This document shows positions 1 through 11,800 of a DNA stretch of 64,000 bases, piece after piece. This DNA comes from Pseudonocardia sp. CNS-004 (GTDB lineage: Bacteria; Actinomycetota; Actinomycetes; Mycobacteriales; Pseudonocardiaceae): the NCBI GenBank assembly GCA_001942185.1, contig MKJV01000090.1, forward strand, positions 124,001 to 188,000. Direction: 5' to 3'. A model generated the notes under the pieces. That model was not told where the DNA came from. It saw only the letters and a list, made by a program, of their open reading frames with translations, and did no database searches. Each line of letters starts with the position of its first letter. Position 1 is the stretch's first letter. A program made the position numbers and the translations under genes.

Positions 1-2875
1 GCGGCGCGGGCAGCGCCGCCACGTCGAGCTTGCCGTTGACGGTCAGCGGCAGCGCGTCCACCACGGCGTAGGCGGCCGGCACGAGGTAGGAGGGCATCCG
101 GTCCCGCAGCTGCCTGCGCACGTCCTCGACCAGCAGGTCGGCGTCGGCCGTCGGATCCTCGGGGATCAGGTACGCGACGAGTCGCCTCCCCCCGGCCCCG
201 TCGTCGGCCGCGATCACCGCGCTCCGGCGCACCCCGGGGGCCGCGGTCACGTTCGCCTCGATCTCGCCGAGCTCGATCCGGTAGCCGCGGATCTTCACCT
301 GGTCGTCGGTGCGGCCGAGGAAGTCGATGTTGCCGTCCGCGCGGACCCGCACCAGGTCGCCGGTGCGGTACACCCGGGTGCCGGAGCCGTGCGGGTCGGC
401 GACGAACCGCTCCGCGGTGAGCCCCGGCCGGTCGAGGTAGCCGCGCGCCATGCCGACGCCCGCGATGTACAGCTCCCCCGCCACACCGGCAGGCACCGGG
501 CGCAGCCACTCGTCCAGCACGAGGGCCCGGGTGTTGCGGATAGGGGTGCCCACAGTGGCGGTCGGGCTGTCCGCGGTGCCGCCGCCGAGGGTGTTGATCG
601 TGTACTCGGTGGGGCCGTACAGGTTGTAGCCGAGCACGCCGTCGGCGTCGCGCAGGGTGGCCCAGAGGCTCTCCGGTACCGCCTCTCCGCCCAGCAGCAC
701 GAGCGCGGGCCGGTGCCCGTCGAGCAGGCCCATCTCCACCAGGTGCTGGGCGTAGGTCGGGGTCACGTTCACGACGTCGATCAGGTGGCGGTCGCAGTAC
801 TCCACGAGGGCCCGCGCGTCGCGGCGCAGGTCCTCGTCGCAGACGTGCACGTGGTGGCCCTCCACCAGCCACAGCAGCTCCTCCCACGACATGTCGAAGG
901 AGAACGACACGGTGTGCGCGATCCGCAGCCCGCGGCCCGCGGCCGCGACGACCGGCTCGAAGATCGCCTCCCGGTGGTTCTGCAGCATGTTGGTCAGCCC
1001 GCGGTAGGGCGTGACGACGCCCTTCGGTCGCCCCGTCGAGCCCGACGTGTAGATGACGTAAGCGGGGTGGTCGAGCCGCCCGGGCCGTGAGTGGGAACGA
1101 GTGCTGTAGCCCTCGTATCCACTCACGACCCCGGGGGCGTCGACGTGGATCATCGGGACGTCGTGGGTCGCCAGGCGCGGTGCCACCGCCGTGGTGGTGA
1201 GCAGCAGTGCCGGGGCGGCGTCGTCGACGATCGTCCGCAGGCGCTCGTCGGGGTGGTCGAGCTCCAGCGGCAGGTAGGCGGCTCCCGTGCGGAGCACCGC
1301 GAACAGCGCCACCACCATCTCGATCGACCGGGGCAGCGCGAGCCCCACGATCGTCTCCGGCGCGGCGCCCCGTGCGGCCAGCAGGCCTGCCATGCGGGAG
1401 ACCGCGTCGTCCAGCTCGCGGTAGGTCACCGTGGTGGTGCCGAACGTCAGCGCGGGGGCCTCCGGCGTGGCGTGTGCCTGCCGGGCCAGCAGCTCAGCGA
1501 TCGTGAGGTCGTCGACCGGGTGCTCGCGGGCGGCGTCGGCCGCCTCCTGCGCCGCCACCTCCGCCGGGGTGAGCACCGGCAGTGCCGCCAGCGACGAGCC
1601 GGTGTCCTCCGAGGCGGGGTCCTCGGCGAGCCGGTGCAGCAGCCCTTCCAGCCGCCCGAGCAGCGCCGCGGCCTCGGCCTCCCCGACGACGTCCGGCCGG
1701 TACTCGAGCTTCACCCACAGCCGCCTGCCGGGCATCACCATCCAGGTCAACGGGTAGTGGGTGGCGTCGACGCTGCGCACGCCGACGATGCCGTTGCGGC
1801 TCTCGAACTCGGAGAACGTCTCGTCGTCGAGGAAGTTCTGCAGGACGTAGAGGCTGTCGAACAGCGGGCCGCGGCCCGCGGCGCGCTGGATGTCACCGAG
1901 GCCCAGGTACTCGTGCGGCATCGCGTCGAGCCGGTGCTGCTGCACGGCCCGCATCGTCTGCACGGGCGTCGCGGCCGGGTCGAGGCGGATGCGGGCGGGC
2001 ACGGTGTTGAGGAAGACGCCGACGACGTCGTCGATGTCGTCGAGCTCGGTGGGCCGGCCTGCCACGGTCGTGCCGATGACGACGTCGTTGCTGCCCGCCG
2101 CATGCCCCAGCACCACCGCCAGCGCCGTGCTGACCAGCGCGTTCATCGTGACGCCCGCCACCCGGACCTGCGCGGTGAGCCGGGCGGTGACCTCCTCGGG
2201 GATCTCGGCGGAGATCCGGCGCGCCAGCACCGGCTCGGTGCCCGCGGCCTGCGGGTACAGCACGGTCGGCGCGGGCAGGTCGGCGAAGGTCTCCCGCCAG
2301 AACGCCGTGGTCTCCTCGACGTCCTGGTGTCGCAGCCAGTCGAGGTAGTCGACGAAGCTCCCCCGCGGCGGCGGGACCGGTTCACCGCGGTAGGCGTCGA
2401 AGAGCCGGGTGAGCACCAGTTCCCGGGACCAGCCGTCCCACAGCAGCAGGTGGTAGGTGAACAGCAGGTGGTCCCGGCCACCGGCGCGATGGATCACGGT
2501 CATCCGGGCCAGCGGCGGTTCCCCCAGGTCGAAGGGCGCGCCGCGGTCGGCCTCGGTGAGCTCGGCGATCCGGCGCCCGGCGTCCTCCGGGTCGAGGGCG
2601 GTCAGGTCGACCTCGGTCATCCGGCACCGCAGCCCCGCACCGACGACGGCCACCGCGCGCCCGTCGCCGACGGCGCCGAAGCCCAGCCGCATCGCGGCGT
2701 TGGCGGCGAGCACCTGCTCGAAGGCGGCGGCCAGCCGGTCGGCGTCGAGCCTGCGGTCGAAGTCGAACGCGTTCTGCGCGAGGTAGACGTCGGCGTCGGC
2801 GGCCAGCTCGGACTGGAACCAGATCCCCTCCTGCAGCGGGGACAGCGGCCAGACGTCCTCCACCTCGACCGTCGT
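1..2875 (-). other. NRPS module 5: C-A(hydroxyornithine), rest outside window
   Basis: The C domain has TYHLLLWDGWS in place of HHxxxDG, as in module 3. The A domain (FDMSWEEL, NVTPTY, YGPTEYTIN) again gives D-M-E-N-L-G-L-I-N, the hydroxyornithine code. The second palindromic element lies in frame between the A2 and A3 motifs (1,087-1,126). The frame is open to base 1. The missing part should hold the T domain and either further modules or a release domain. Confidence 0.82.
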
Positions 2876-5800
2876 CGCGGCCGTCAAGGCGTCGAGCTCG
2901 GCCGCGGTCAGGTCGGGGTGGTGCACGTCGGCGGGCCTCGGACGCCCGGTGCCACCGGCCGCGGCCGCGAGCTCCCGCAGCACCGCACCGAAGGCGTCGC
3001 GCAGGTCGCCGAGCGGGCCGTCGCCGAGCCAGCCGTCGGCGTAGGTGAGCACGACCTGAAGCTCCGGCCCGCTCGCGGTGTCCTCGCAGTAGGCGTTGAC
3101 CTCCAGCAGGTACGGGGTTCCCGTGTCCGGCGCGGGGCCGACGCGCAACGCCCCGGTCTCGGGTGCCGCGTCCCACGCCTGCGAGCCCGGCGCCCCGAAG
3201 CGACCCAGGTAGTTGAACAGCACCTGCGGCTGACCCATCCGGGCGAGCGCCGCCGCGGTGCGGGCGTTGCAGTAGCGCAGCAGCCCGAAGCCGCGGCCGC
3301 CGTCGGGTGCGCCGCGCAGCCGCTCGCGGACGTCGCCGATGCGGTCGAGCGGGTCACCGGTGCCCACCGGCAGCCGGACCGGGGCGATGGAGGTGAACCA
3401 GCCGACGGTGCGCGAGAGGTCGACGTCGCGGCCGAGGTCCTCCCGCCCGTGGCGCTCCAGGTCGACCGCGAGGTCGCCGTCGGGCAGGCCGCGCGCCTCC
3501 CGCCAGCGGGAGACCGCCCCCCGCAGGGCCGTCACCAGCGTCTCGGTGACGTCGGCGCGCGCCGCGGCCGGCACCGTGGTCAGCAGCGGCACCGTCTCGT
3601 CCACCGTCAGCCGGAAGCGGTGCTCCCGGGTGTCGCCGACCGTGCGGCCGACGACGACCTGGGTCGGGTCGAGCTCCGCGCCCGGGGCGAGCACCTCGCT
3701 CCAGTGCGGGAACCCGGCCAGCCTGCCGTCCTCGGCCGACGCCTCGTTGAGCACGCGGGCGTAGGTCCGCAGCGACGTCGCGACCGGGTCGAGCGCACGG
3801 CCCTCCCACGCCACCCGCAGGTCGTCGAGCAGGATGCGCCACGAGACGCCGTCGACGGCGAGGTGGTGCACCACCAGCAGCAGGCGCCCCGGTTCGGGCC
3901 CGCGGTCGAAGAAGACCGCGGCGACCATCCGGCCCTCGTCGGGCCGCAGCCGGTTCGCCGCGGCGTCCGACTCGACGCCCAGCAGCTGCTCGAAGGCGCC
4001 CGCGTCGAGGCCGCGGGCGTCCACGACGGTGAGGACGTCGCCGGGCAGCTCGCCCACGGTCTCGAGGGCCCACAGCATCGGCGCGGGCCGCGACAGCCGC
4101 AGCCGCAGCGCGTCGTGGCGGCGCATGAGCGCGGTGACGGCCGCGTCGATCCGGTCGGCGGTCGCCGCGGGCGGCGTGATCAGCAGCTCGGACTGGTTGA
4201 ACCGGTCGATCGACCCGCCCAGCTCGGCGAGCCGGTGCACGATCGGCATCAGCATCACCGACCCGATCGCGTCCGGGTCCTCCGCGGTCACCGCCGGGGC
4301 GGGGTCCACGGGCTCGCCCAGCGCCGCGAGCGCCGCCGGCGTCCGATGGGTGAACACCTCGCGCGGGCTCACGCGCAGACCGAGCCGCTTCATCCGGTTC
4401 ACCAGCTGCAACGCGATGATGCTGTCGCCGCCCAGGGTGAAGAAGTCAGCGTCCACGGCCGGGGCGTCGACCCCGAGGATCTCGCCGAACAACGCGGCCA
4501 GCGCCTCGGCCGAGACGCCCGCGGGCGCGGCGCCGGCGCGGCCTGCCCGGCAGCGGGCTCGGCGATCGCGGGCTCGGCGATCGGGGGCTCGGCGATCGCG
4601 GGCAGGGCATCGCGGTCGAGCTTCCCGTTGATCGTCAACGGCAGGCGGTCCACGACGACGAACACCGCGGGGACCATGTGGGCGGGCAGCACGTCCGCCG
4701 CGTGCTCGCGGACCGCGTCCACGTCCGCGCCGCGCCCGACGAGGTGTGCCACCAGCCGCGGCCGTCCCTGGGCGTCGGGCTGCACGCTCACCGCGGCGCC
4801 GTCCACCCCGTCGACCTCGAGCAGCGCCACCTCGATCTCGCCGGGTTCGATGCGGAACCCGCGCAGCTTCAGCTGGTGGTCCGACCGGCCCAGGTAGACC
4901 AGCTCGCCCTGCTGAGCCGATGCGCGCTCCGCCTGCGCTCCGCGCGGTGTCCAGCGGGCGAGGTCACCGCTGCGGTAGAGCCGCTCCCCCGCCGCGAACG
5001 GGTTGGCGACGAACCGGCCGGCGGTGAGGCCGGCGCGGTCGAGGTAGCCGTGCGCCAGCTGCCCGCCGGCCACGTACACCTCGCCCGTGACCCCGGGCGG
5101 CACCGGCTGCAGGTACCGGTCGAGCACGTGCACCGTGAGCCCCGCGAGCGGCACGCCGATCACGCTGTCGGCGCGCGTCGCGTCGGCGCGGGTGAGCGGT
5201 CGTACGGTGACGTGCACGCAGGTCTCGGTGATCCCGTACATGTTCACCAACCGCGGGGCGGTGTCCCCGTGCCGGTCGAACCACGGCGCCAGCTGCGCAG
5301 GTCGAGTGCCTCGCCCCCGAACACGACGTGGCGCAGCGCGAGCGGAGACGAGGCCTGCTGGTCCGCGGCGATCAGCGAGTAGAACGCCGACGGCGTCTGG
5401 TTGAGCACCGTGACGCGCTCGCGCGCCAGCATGTCCCGGAACCGTTCGGGGTCGCGGGCGACGTCCTGGTCGACCACGACGAGGCGCCCCCCGTGCAGCA
5501 GCGGGCCCCAGATCTCCCACACCGAGAAGTCGAAGGCGTAGGAGTGGAAGAGCGTCCACACGTCGTCGGGCCCGAAGTCGAAGTCGGCCGCCGCACCGGC
5601 GAAGAGCGCGGTCACGGCACGGTGCGGTACCGCGACGCCCTTGGGCCGGCCGGTGGAGCCGGACGTGTAGATCACGTAGGCGTCCGCGTCGGCGTGCCCG
5701 CCGGCGTGCACCGGAGCGGCCGCGCCCGCCGGGCCGTCCACCATCAGGATCGCCGGGCCGCCCGCGGGCAGCACGTGCGTGGTCTCGGCCACCGCCAGCA

Positions 5801-8800
5801 CGCACTCCGGAGCGGAGTCCTCCACGATGTAGGCGATCCGGGCCGCCGGGGAGCCCGGGTCGATCGGGACGTAGCACCCGCCCGCCTTGAGCACCCCGAG
5901 CACCGCGACGATCAGGTCGGCCGACCGCGGCAGCACCACCGCCACCCGGGACCCTGGCCGCACCCCGTGCGCGGCGAGCCGCCTGGCCAGCGCGTCGGAG
6001 CGGGCGTCGAGACCGGCGTAGGTCAGCTCGCCGTGCCGGTCGCGCACGGCCACGGCGTCCGCGTGTGCGCGGGCGACCTGGGCGAACCGGTCGGACAGGG
6101 TGCGTTCGGACAGGGTGCGTTCGGACAGGGTGCGTTCGTCGCCGTCCGGCAGCGGGCGCCAGACCGCGGGAGCCGCACCCACCCGGAGCCCGGCGACCGG
6201 GATCGCGGGGTTCTCGGCGAACTGTTCGAGGAACCGCGCCATCGTCTCGACGAGCCGCCGGGCGAACCCCTCCTCGACGAGCCCGGTGTCGTAGGTGACC
6301 TTGAGGCGCAGCCGCTCGTCCGGGTGCACCACCAGCGCCACGGGGTAGTGCGCGGCGTCGGTGCCGTCGATCCACTCGGCCGTCGGGAGCCCGTCCTCGG
6401 GGCCCGCGTCGTCCGTCACCGCGAAGTTCTCGACGACGACGATCGTGTCGAACAGCTCGCCCACACCCGCGATCCGCGCCAGCTCCACGAGGCCGAGGTG
6501 CTGGTGGTCGAGCACCGCGAGCTGCTGGTCCTGCAGCCGCGCGAACAGCGCGTCGAGCGGCTCACCCGCCGACCACGCGATCGGCACGGGCACGGTGTTG
6601 ATCATCGGTCCGACGATCTGCTCGATGCCGGCCGTCGTCTCCGCCCGCCCCGAGACCGTCGAGCCGAACACCACGCGCTCCCGCCCGAGCGTGCGGCCCA
6701 GCAGCAGCCCCCACGCGCCGTGCAGGACCGTGGACAGCGTCACCCCGGCCGCCCGGGCCCGGTCGGCGAGCCGCGCCGTGGTCTGCGCCGACAGCTCGTG
6801 CTGCACGTCGGCGTGTGCGGTGACCTCGGCGCCCCGCGGCGCGTCGACCAGCTTCGTGGGCCCGTCGACGTCCGCGAGCACCGCGGTCCAGCCTCCCGGG
6901 ACACCGCCGGGTCCCGGCCGGCGAGCTGGGCGACGTGGTCTGCGAAGGTCACCGCGGGCGCGGGCAGTTCGGCCCGGCCGGTCTGCACGAGCTGCCGGTA
7001 GGCGGCCATGACGTCGTCGAACATCAGCGGGTAGGACCAGCCGTCGGCCAGCAGGTGGTGCATCGTCTGGACGAGGCGGTGCCGGTCGTCGGCGAGGGTC
7101 ACCAGCGTGTAGCGCAGCAGCGGCGGCGCGGCGAGGTCGAAGGTGGTCCGGAACCGCTCGGCCGCGACGTCGGCGAAGGCGGCGGGCCGGTCGCGAAGAT
7201 CGATCGCCTCCCAGCCGATCGCCACCTCGTTCGCGATCGCCTGCACGACCCGTCCGTCGGCCAGCTCGCGGAAGCCGGCGCGCAGCACCGGGTGGCGGGC
7301 CACCATGGCCTCGACCGCGCGACGCAGCAGGTCCGGATCGATCGCGCCGCGCAGCTCCAGGACGTGCTGGATGACGTACGGATCGCGGGTGCCCGCCTGC
7401 ACCGAGTGGAAGTACATCCCCTGCTGCAGCGGCAGCAGCGGGAGCACGTCGGCGACACCGCCGGGCACCGCCGCCTCCAGCTCGTCGACGTCGTCCTGGG
7501 TCACCGGGACGAGCGGGAAGTCCGACGGGGTGTGCCCGGCCAGCGCGGGGCAGCCGGCGACGGCGCGCAACGCCTGCTCCCACAGCGCGGCGAGCTGTTC
7601 GACCTCGGCGCGCGACATGATCCCGGTGGGCCAGGTGAGCATCGCGGAGAACTCGGGGCCTGCCGTGGTGTCGTGGGCGATCGCGTTGACCGACAGCGCG
7701 CGCACCTCCGAGGTGGGGTCGACGCCCTCGCCGAGCGCGTCGTAGTCGCCGACGGGCTCCCAGTCGGCCTCGGCGCCCGCCCCGAACCGGCCGAGGTAGT
7801 TGAACAGGATCTGCGGCTCGACGGCCGGCAGGTCGACGGCCGGGTCGAGGTCGTTCAGCACGCCGTGGCCGATGCCGCGCGCGGGCACCCGCAGCTGGTC
7901 CTTCACGGCCTTGACCGCGCGCACCAGCCCCGGACCGCCGGTGACGACGTCGTCCCATTCCGGGGCGCCGGGGTCGAGGCGCACCGGGTGCAGGGAGGTG
8001 AACCAGCCGACCGTGCGCGAGAGGTCGAGCGGTCCGTCGAACTCGAACGGGTCGGGCTCGCGGCCGTGGCCTTCGAGGCTGAGCAGCACCGCGCCGAAAT
8101 CAGGCCCGGAGTCGGCGCGCCCCCGAGCGCGGCGCCAGTGCGCCACCGCGAGGCCGAACGCGCCGAGCAGCACGTCGTTGATGCCGCCGAAGATCGCGGC
8201 GGGCACCGTGGACAGCAGCGGCCCGGTGACGTCGGCGGGCAGGCGCAGCGTCACCGTGTCGGTGGTGGCGGCGACGTCGACCGCCGGGTCCAGCGGCCGG
8301 GAGCCGAGGTCCGGGTCCGGGGTGTTCGCGATGTCGCGCCAGTACTCGACCTCGCCGCGGAACACGCCGCGGTCGACGGCCGAGCGCATCCGCTGCGCCC
8401 AGGTGCGGAACGACGTGGCCACCTCGTCGAGCTGCGGCGCCTTGCCGGCCCGTACGGCCGCCCAGGCCTGCGCGAGGTCGGAGGTGAGGATGCGCCAGGA
8501 GACGCCGTCGACCACGAGGTGGTGCACGACGAGCAGCAGGCAGCCGGGTGCGTCGCTGGGATCACGGAACCAGTGGGCGCGCACCATGCGCCCGCCGCGC
8601 GCGTCCAGCGCGGCGGCCGCGGCGCGAGTGGCCGCCGCCATCTCCTCCGGGGAGGGACGGCCGGCGCGGTCGGTGACGTCCAGCAGCGCGCCGACGTCGG
8701 TGCCGCCGGGCTCCGGGACCCACAACTGCCACGCCCCCGACGCGCCGACGGCGTCGACGCGGGCCCGCAGCAGGTCGTGGCGCTCCAGGAGCGCGGCCAG

Positions 8801-11800
8801 CACCGTCTCCAGGTCGGACCGGCTCATTCCGGCCGGGGTCCGGACCACCATCGACTGGGAGAAGTTCTCCAGCGGCATCTGCTCGAACGCCGCGAGGATC
8901 GGCGTGTTCGGTACGGCACCCACGCCCACGTCGCGCACCTCGCGCGGCTGTTCGACGGCGACCGCGAGGCCGGCGGCCATCGCCTGCACCGTCCGCTTGC
9001 GGAACACGTCGCGGGGCGCGATGTCCAGGCCCGCCTTCCGCGCCCGGCCGCACAGGGTGATCGAGGAGATGCTGTCGCCGCCGAGGGTGAAGAAGTCCTC
9101 GTCGACCCCGACCTCGTCCACCCCGAGCCCCACGACCGAGGCCACGATCCCGACGAGCACCCGCTCGGCCTCCGTGCCCGGCGCGCGGCCGCCGCGGCAC
9201 GCCACCGGACGGGGTTCGGGCAGCGCCGCCGCGTCGAGCTTGCCGTTGACGGTCAGCGGCAGGTCGTCGACCACGCCGTACAGCGCGGGGACCATGTAGT
9301 CGGGCAGCACCGTCGCCAGTGCCGCCTGCAGCACCGACGGGAGCTCCTCCCGGTCGACGTCCGGGTCGGGCACCACGAAGGCGGCGAGCCGTTTGGTCTC
9401 TCCTGCTGCGCGGACGACCACCGCCACCCGCCGGACCCCCGCCTGCCCGGCCAGCACGGACTCGATCTCCCCGAGCTCCACGCGGTAGCCGCGGATCTTG
9501 ACCTGGTCGTCGGAGCGGCCGAGGAAGTCGAGGTTGCCGTCCGGGCGGCGGCGCACCAGGTCACCGGTGCGGTACATGCGCCCGCCCGGCGTCCAGGGGT
9601 CGGCGACGAACCGCTCGGCCGTGAGCTCGGGCCGGTTCAGGTACCCGCGGGCCAGACCGGCACCAGCGATGTAGAGCTCCCCGACCACACCGACGTCCAC
9701 CGGCCGCAGCCAGCCGTCGAGCACGTGGCCGCGGGTGTTGGAGATCGGGTGCCCGACGGTGGACGTCGCGCTCTCGTCGGTGCCCGCGCCGAGCGTGTTG
9801 ATCGTGTACTCGGTGGGGCCGTACAGGTTGTAGCCCAGCGACCCGCTCTCGCGCAGCGCCGTCCAGAGGCTCTCCGGCACGGCCTCGCCGCCGAGCAGCA
9901 TCAGGGCGAGCGGGTGCCGGGTCACCAGGCCTTCCTCCATCAGGACCTGGGCGTAGGTCGGCGTCACGTTCACGACGTCGATCCCGTGGCGCTCGCAGTA
10001 CGCCACGAGTGCCCGCGCGTCACGCCGCAGCTCCTCGTCGCAGATGTGCACCTCATGGCCCTCGACGAGCCAGAGCAGCTCCTCCCACGACATGTCGAAG
10101 GAGAACGACACGGTGTGCGCGATCCGCAGCCGCCTGCCGCCGGCCGCGGCCACCGTCGGGTCGAAGATCTCCCGCCGGTGGTTGAGCTGCATGTTCGTCA
10201 GGCCGCGGTACGGCGTGACGACGCCCTTGGGGCGCCCGGTGGAGCCGGAGGTGTAGATGACATAGGCGGGGTGGTCCAGGAGGTCGGCCGCGACGGCCGG
10301 GGTCGTCGCGGGGTAACCGGACAGGTCGAGACCGTCGAGCTCCGTGACGGGACCGGCGAACCGCGACGACACCGCGGAGGTGGAGAGCACCACCATCGGC
10401 CGGGCGTCGGCGATCATGCCCGCCAGCCGCTCGTCCGGGTACTCCAGGTCCAGCGGCAGGTAGGCCGCTCCGGTGCGCAGCACCGCGAACAGCGCCACGA
10501 CCATGTCGACCGACCGCGGCAGCGCGAGGCCCACGATGCGCTCGGGCCCTGCGCCCTCGGCCACCAGGTGGTGCGCGAGTCGGTTGATCCGCGCGTCGAG
10601 CTCGGCGTAGGTGAGCCGGGTGTCGCCGAAGACCAGCGCGGTCTCGGCGGGCGCGGCCGCGGCCCGCTCGGCGAGCAGGTCGGCGATCGTCTGCGTCCCG
10701 ACGGGCTGGACGGCCTTCTCCCACTCGGCCGCCGCGGCGGCGCGGTCGGCCGCCGTCTGCAGCGCGAGCTCGCCGACCCGCTGCCCGAGGTCGAGCCCCA
10801 GCAGCACCTGCTCCAGCCGGGCGAGCAGGGCCGCCGCGGTGGCCCGCGGCACCACGTCGCCGCGGTGCTCGAGCTTGATCCACAACCGCTCGCCGGGGTA
10901 GATCACCCAGGTCAGCGGGTAGTGGGTCGAGTCGACGCCCGCCGCGGAGACGATGCCGTGCTCGGACTCCAGGTCGGTGAACGTCTCGTCGTCGACGAAG
11001 TTCTGCAGCACGTAGAGGTTGTCGAACAGCTGGCCCCTGCCGACGGCGCGTTGCACGTCGCCGAGTCCCAGGTACTCGTGCGGCATCATCGCGACGCGCT
11101 GCTCGTGCATGCCGCGCACGGCCTCGGCCGTGGTGCGCGCGGGTCGACGTGCACGCGGGCCGGGATCGTGTTGAGGAAGACGCCCACCACCGACTCGATG
11201 CCCTCGACCTCGGTGGGGCGTCCGGCCACGGTCATGCCGAACACCACGTCGTCGGTGCCTCCCGCGTGGCCGAGCACGAGCCCCAGCGCGGTGGCCACGA
11301 CGGAGTTGAGCGTGACGCCGATCGAGCGCGCCTGCTCGGACAGGCGTGCGGTGTCCTGCGGGGTCAGCTCCACCGACATCCGGGTGGCGATCACCGGGTC
11401 GGTGCCGACGGCCTCGGGGAAGAGGATGGTCGGCTCCGCGAGGTCGGCGAAGGCGCTCGACCACGCCGCCGCCGCGGCGGCGTCGTCCTGCTCGCCGAGC
11501 CAGGCCAGGTAGTCGGGGAACTGCGCGCGGACCGGCGCAGCCGGCGCGTCCCCGCGGCGGACCGCGGCGTAGGCGCCGAACAGCCTGCGCAGCACCAGCT
11601 CCCGCGACCAGCCGTCCCACAGCAGGAGGTGGCGGGTGAGCAGCAGCCGGTCGCGCCCGTCGCCGCGCAGCACGGTCAGCCGCACGAGCGGCGGGTGGGT
11701 GAGGTCGAACGGGGTGCGCCGGTCGGCCGCCATGATCGACTCGGTGCGCTCGGCGCGCTCTTCGGCGCTCAGCGCCGACAGGTCGATCTCGGTGACGGAC

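Larger units (their letters stand above)
2875..7465 (-). other. NRPS module 4: C-A(threonine)-T-E
   Basis: Canonical C motif MHHLLADG. The A domain (FDFSVWEI) gives residues D-F-W-N-V-G-M-V-H, the well-known threonine code. The E domain keeps HHLAVDG, RTVGWFT and FNYLGRF, and has ERHGRE with the first Glu retained, so D-(allo-)threonine is likely. Two in-frame 15-bp tandem repeats lie in linkers: before the A domain (ERTLS x3) and between A and T (Ala/Glu/Pro-rich). Frame changes fall near 6,895, 5,300 and 4,525. Confidence 0.83.

Noticed and set aside
1091..4897. Very long open frames on the plus strand opposite the NRPS (1,268 codons here; also about 1,525 codons at 6,935-11,512 and 1,074 at 14,496-17,720)
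   Set aside because: They are antisense shadows produced by GC-rich codon bias. They are Arg/Gly/Val/His-rich, show no domain, and lie opposite clear A, C, T and E motifs.
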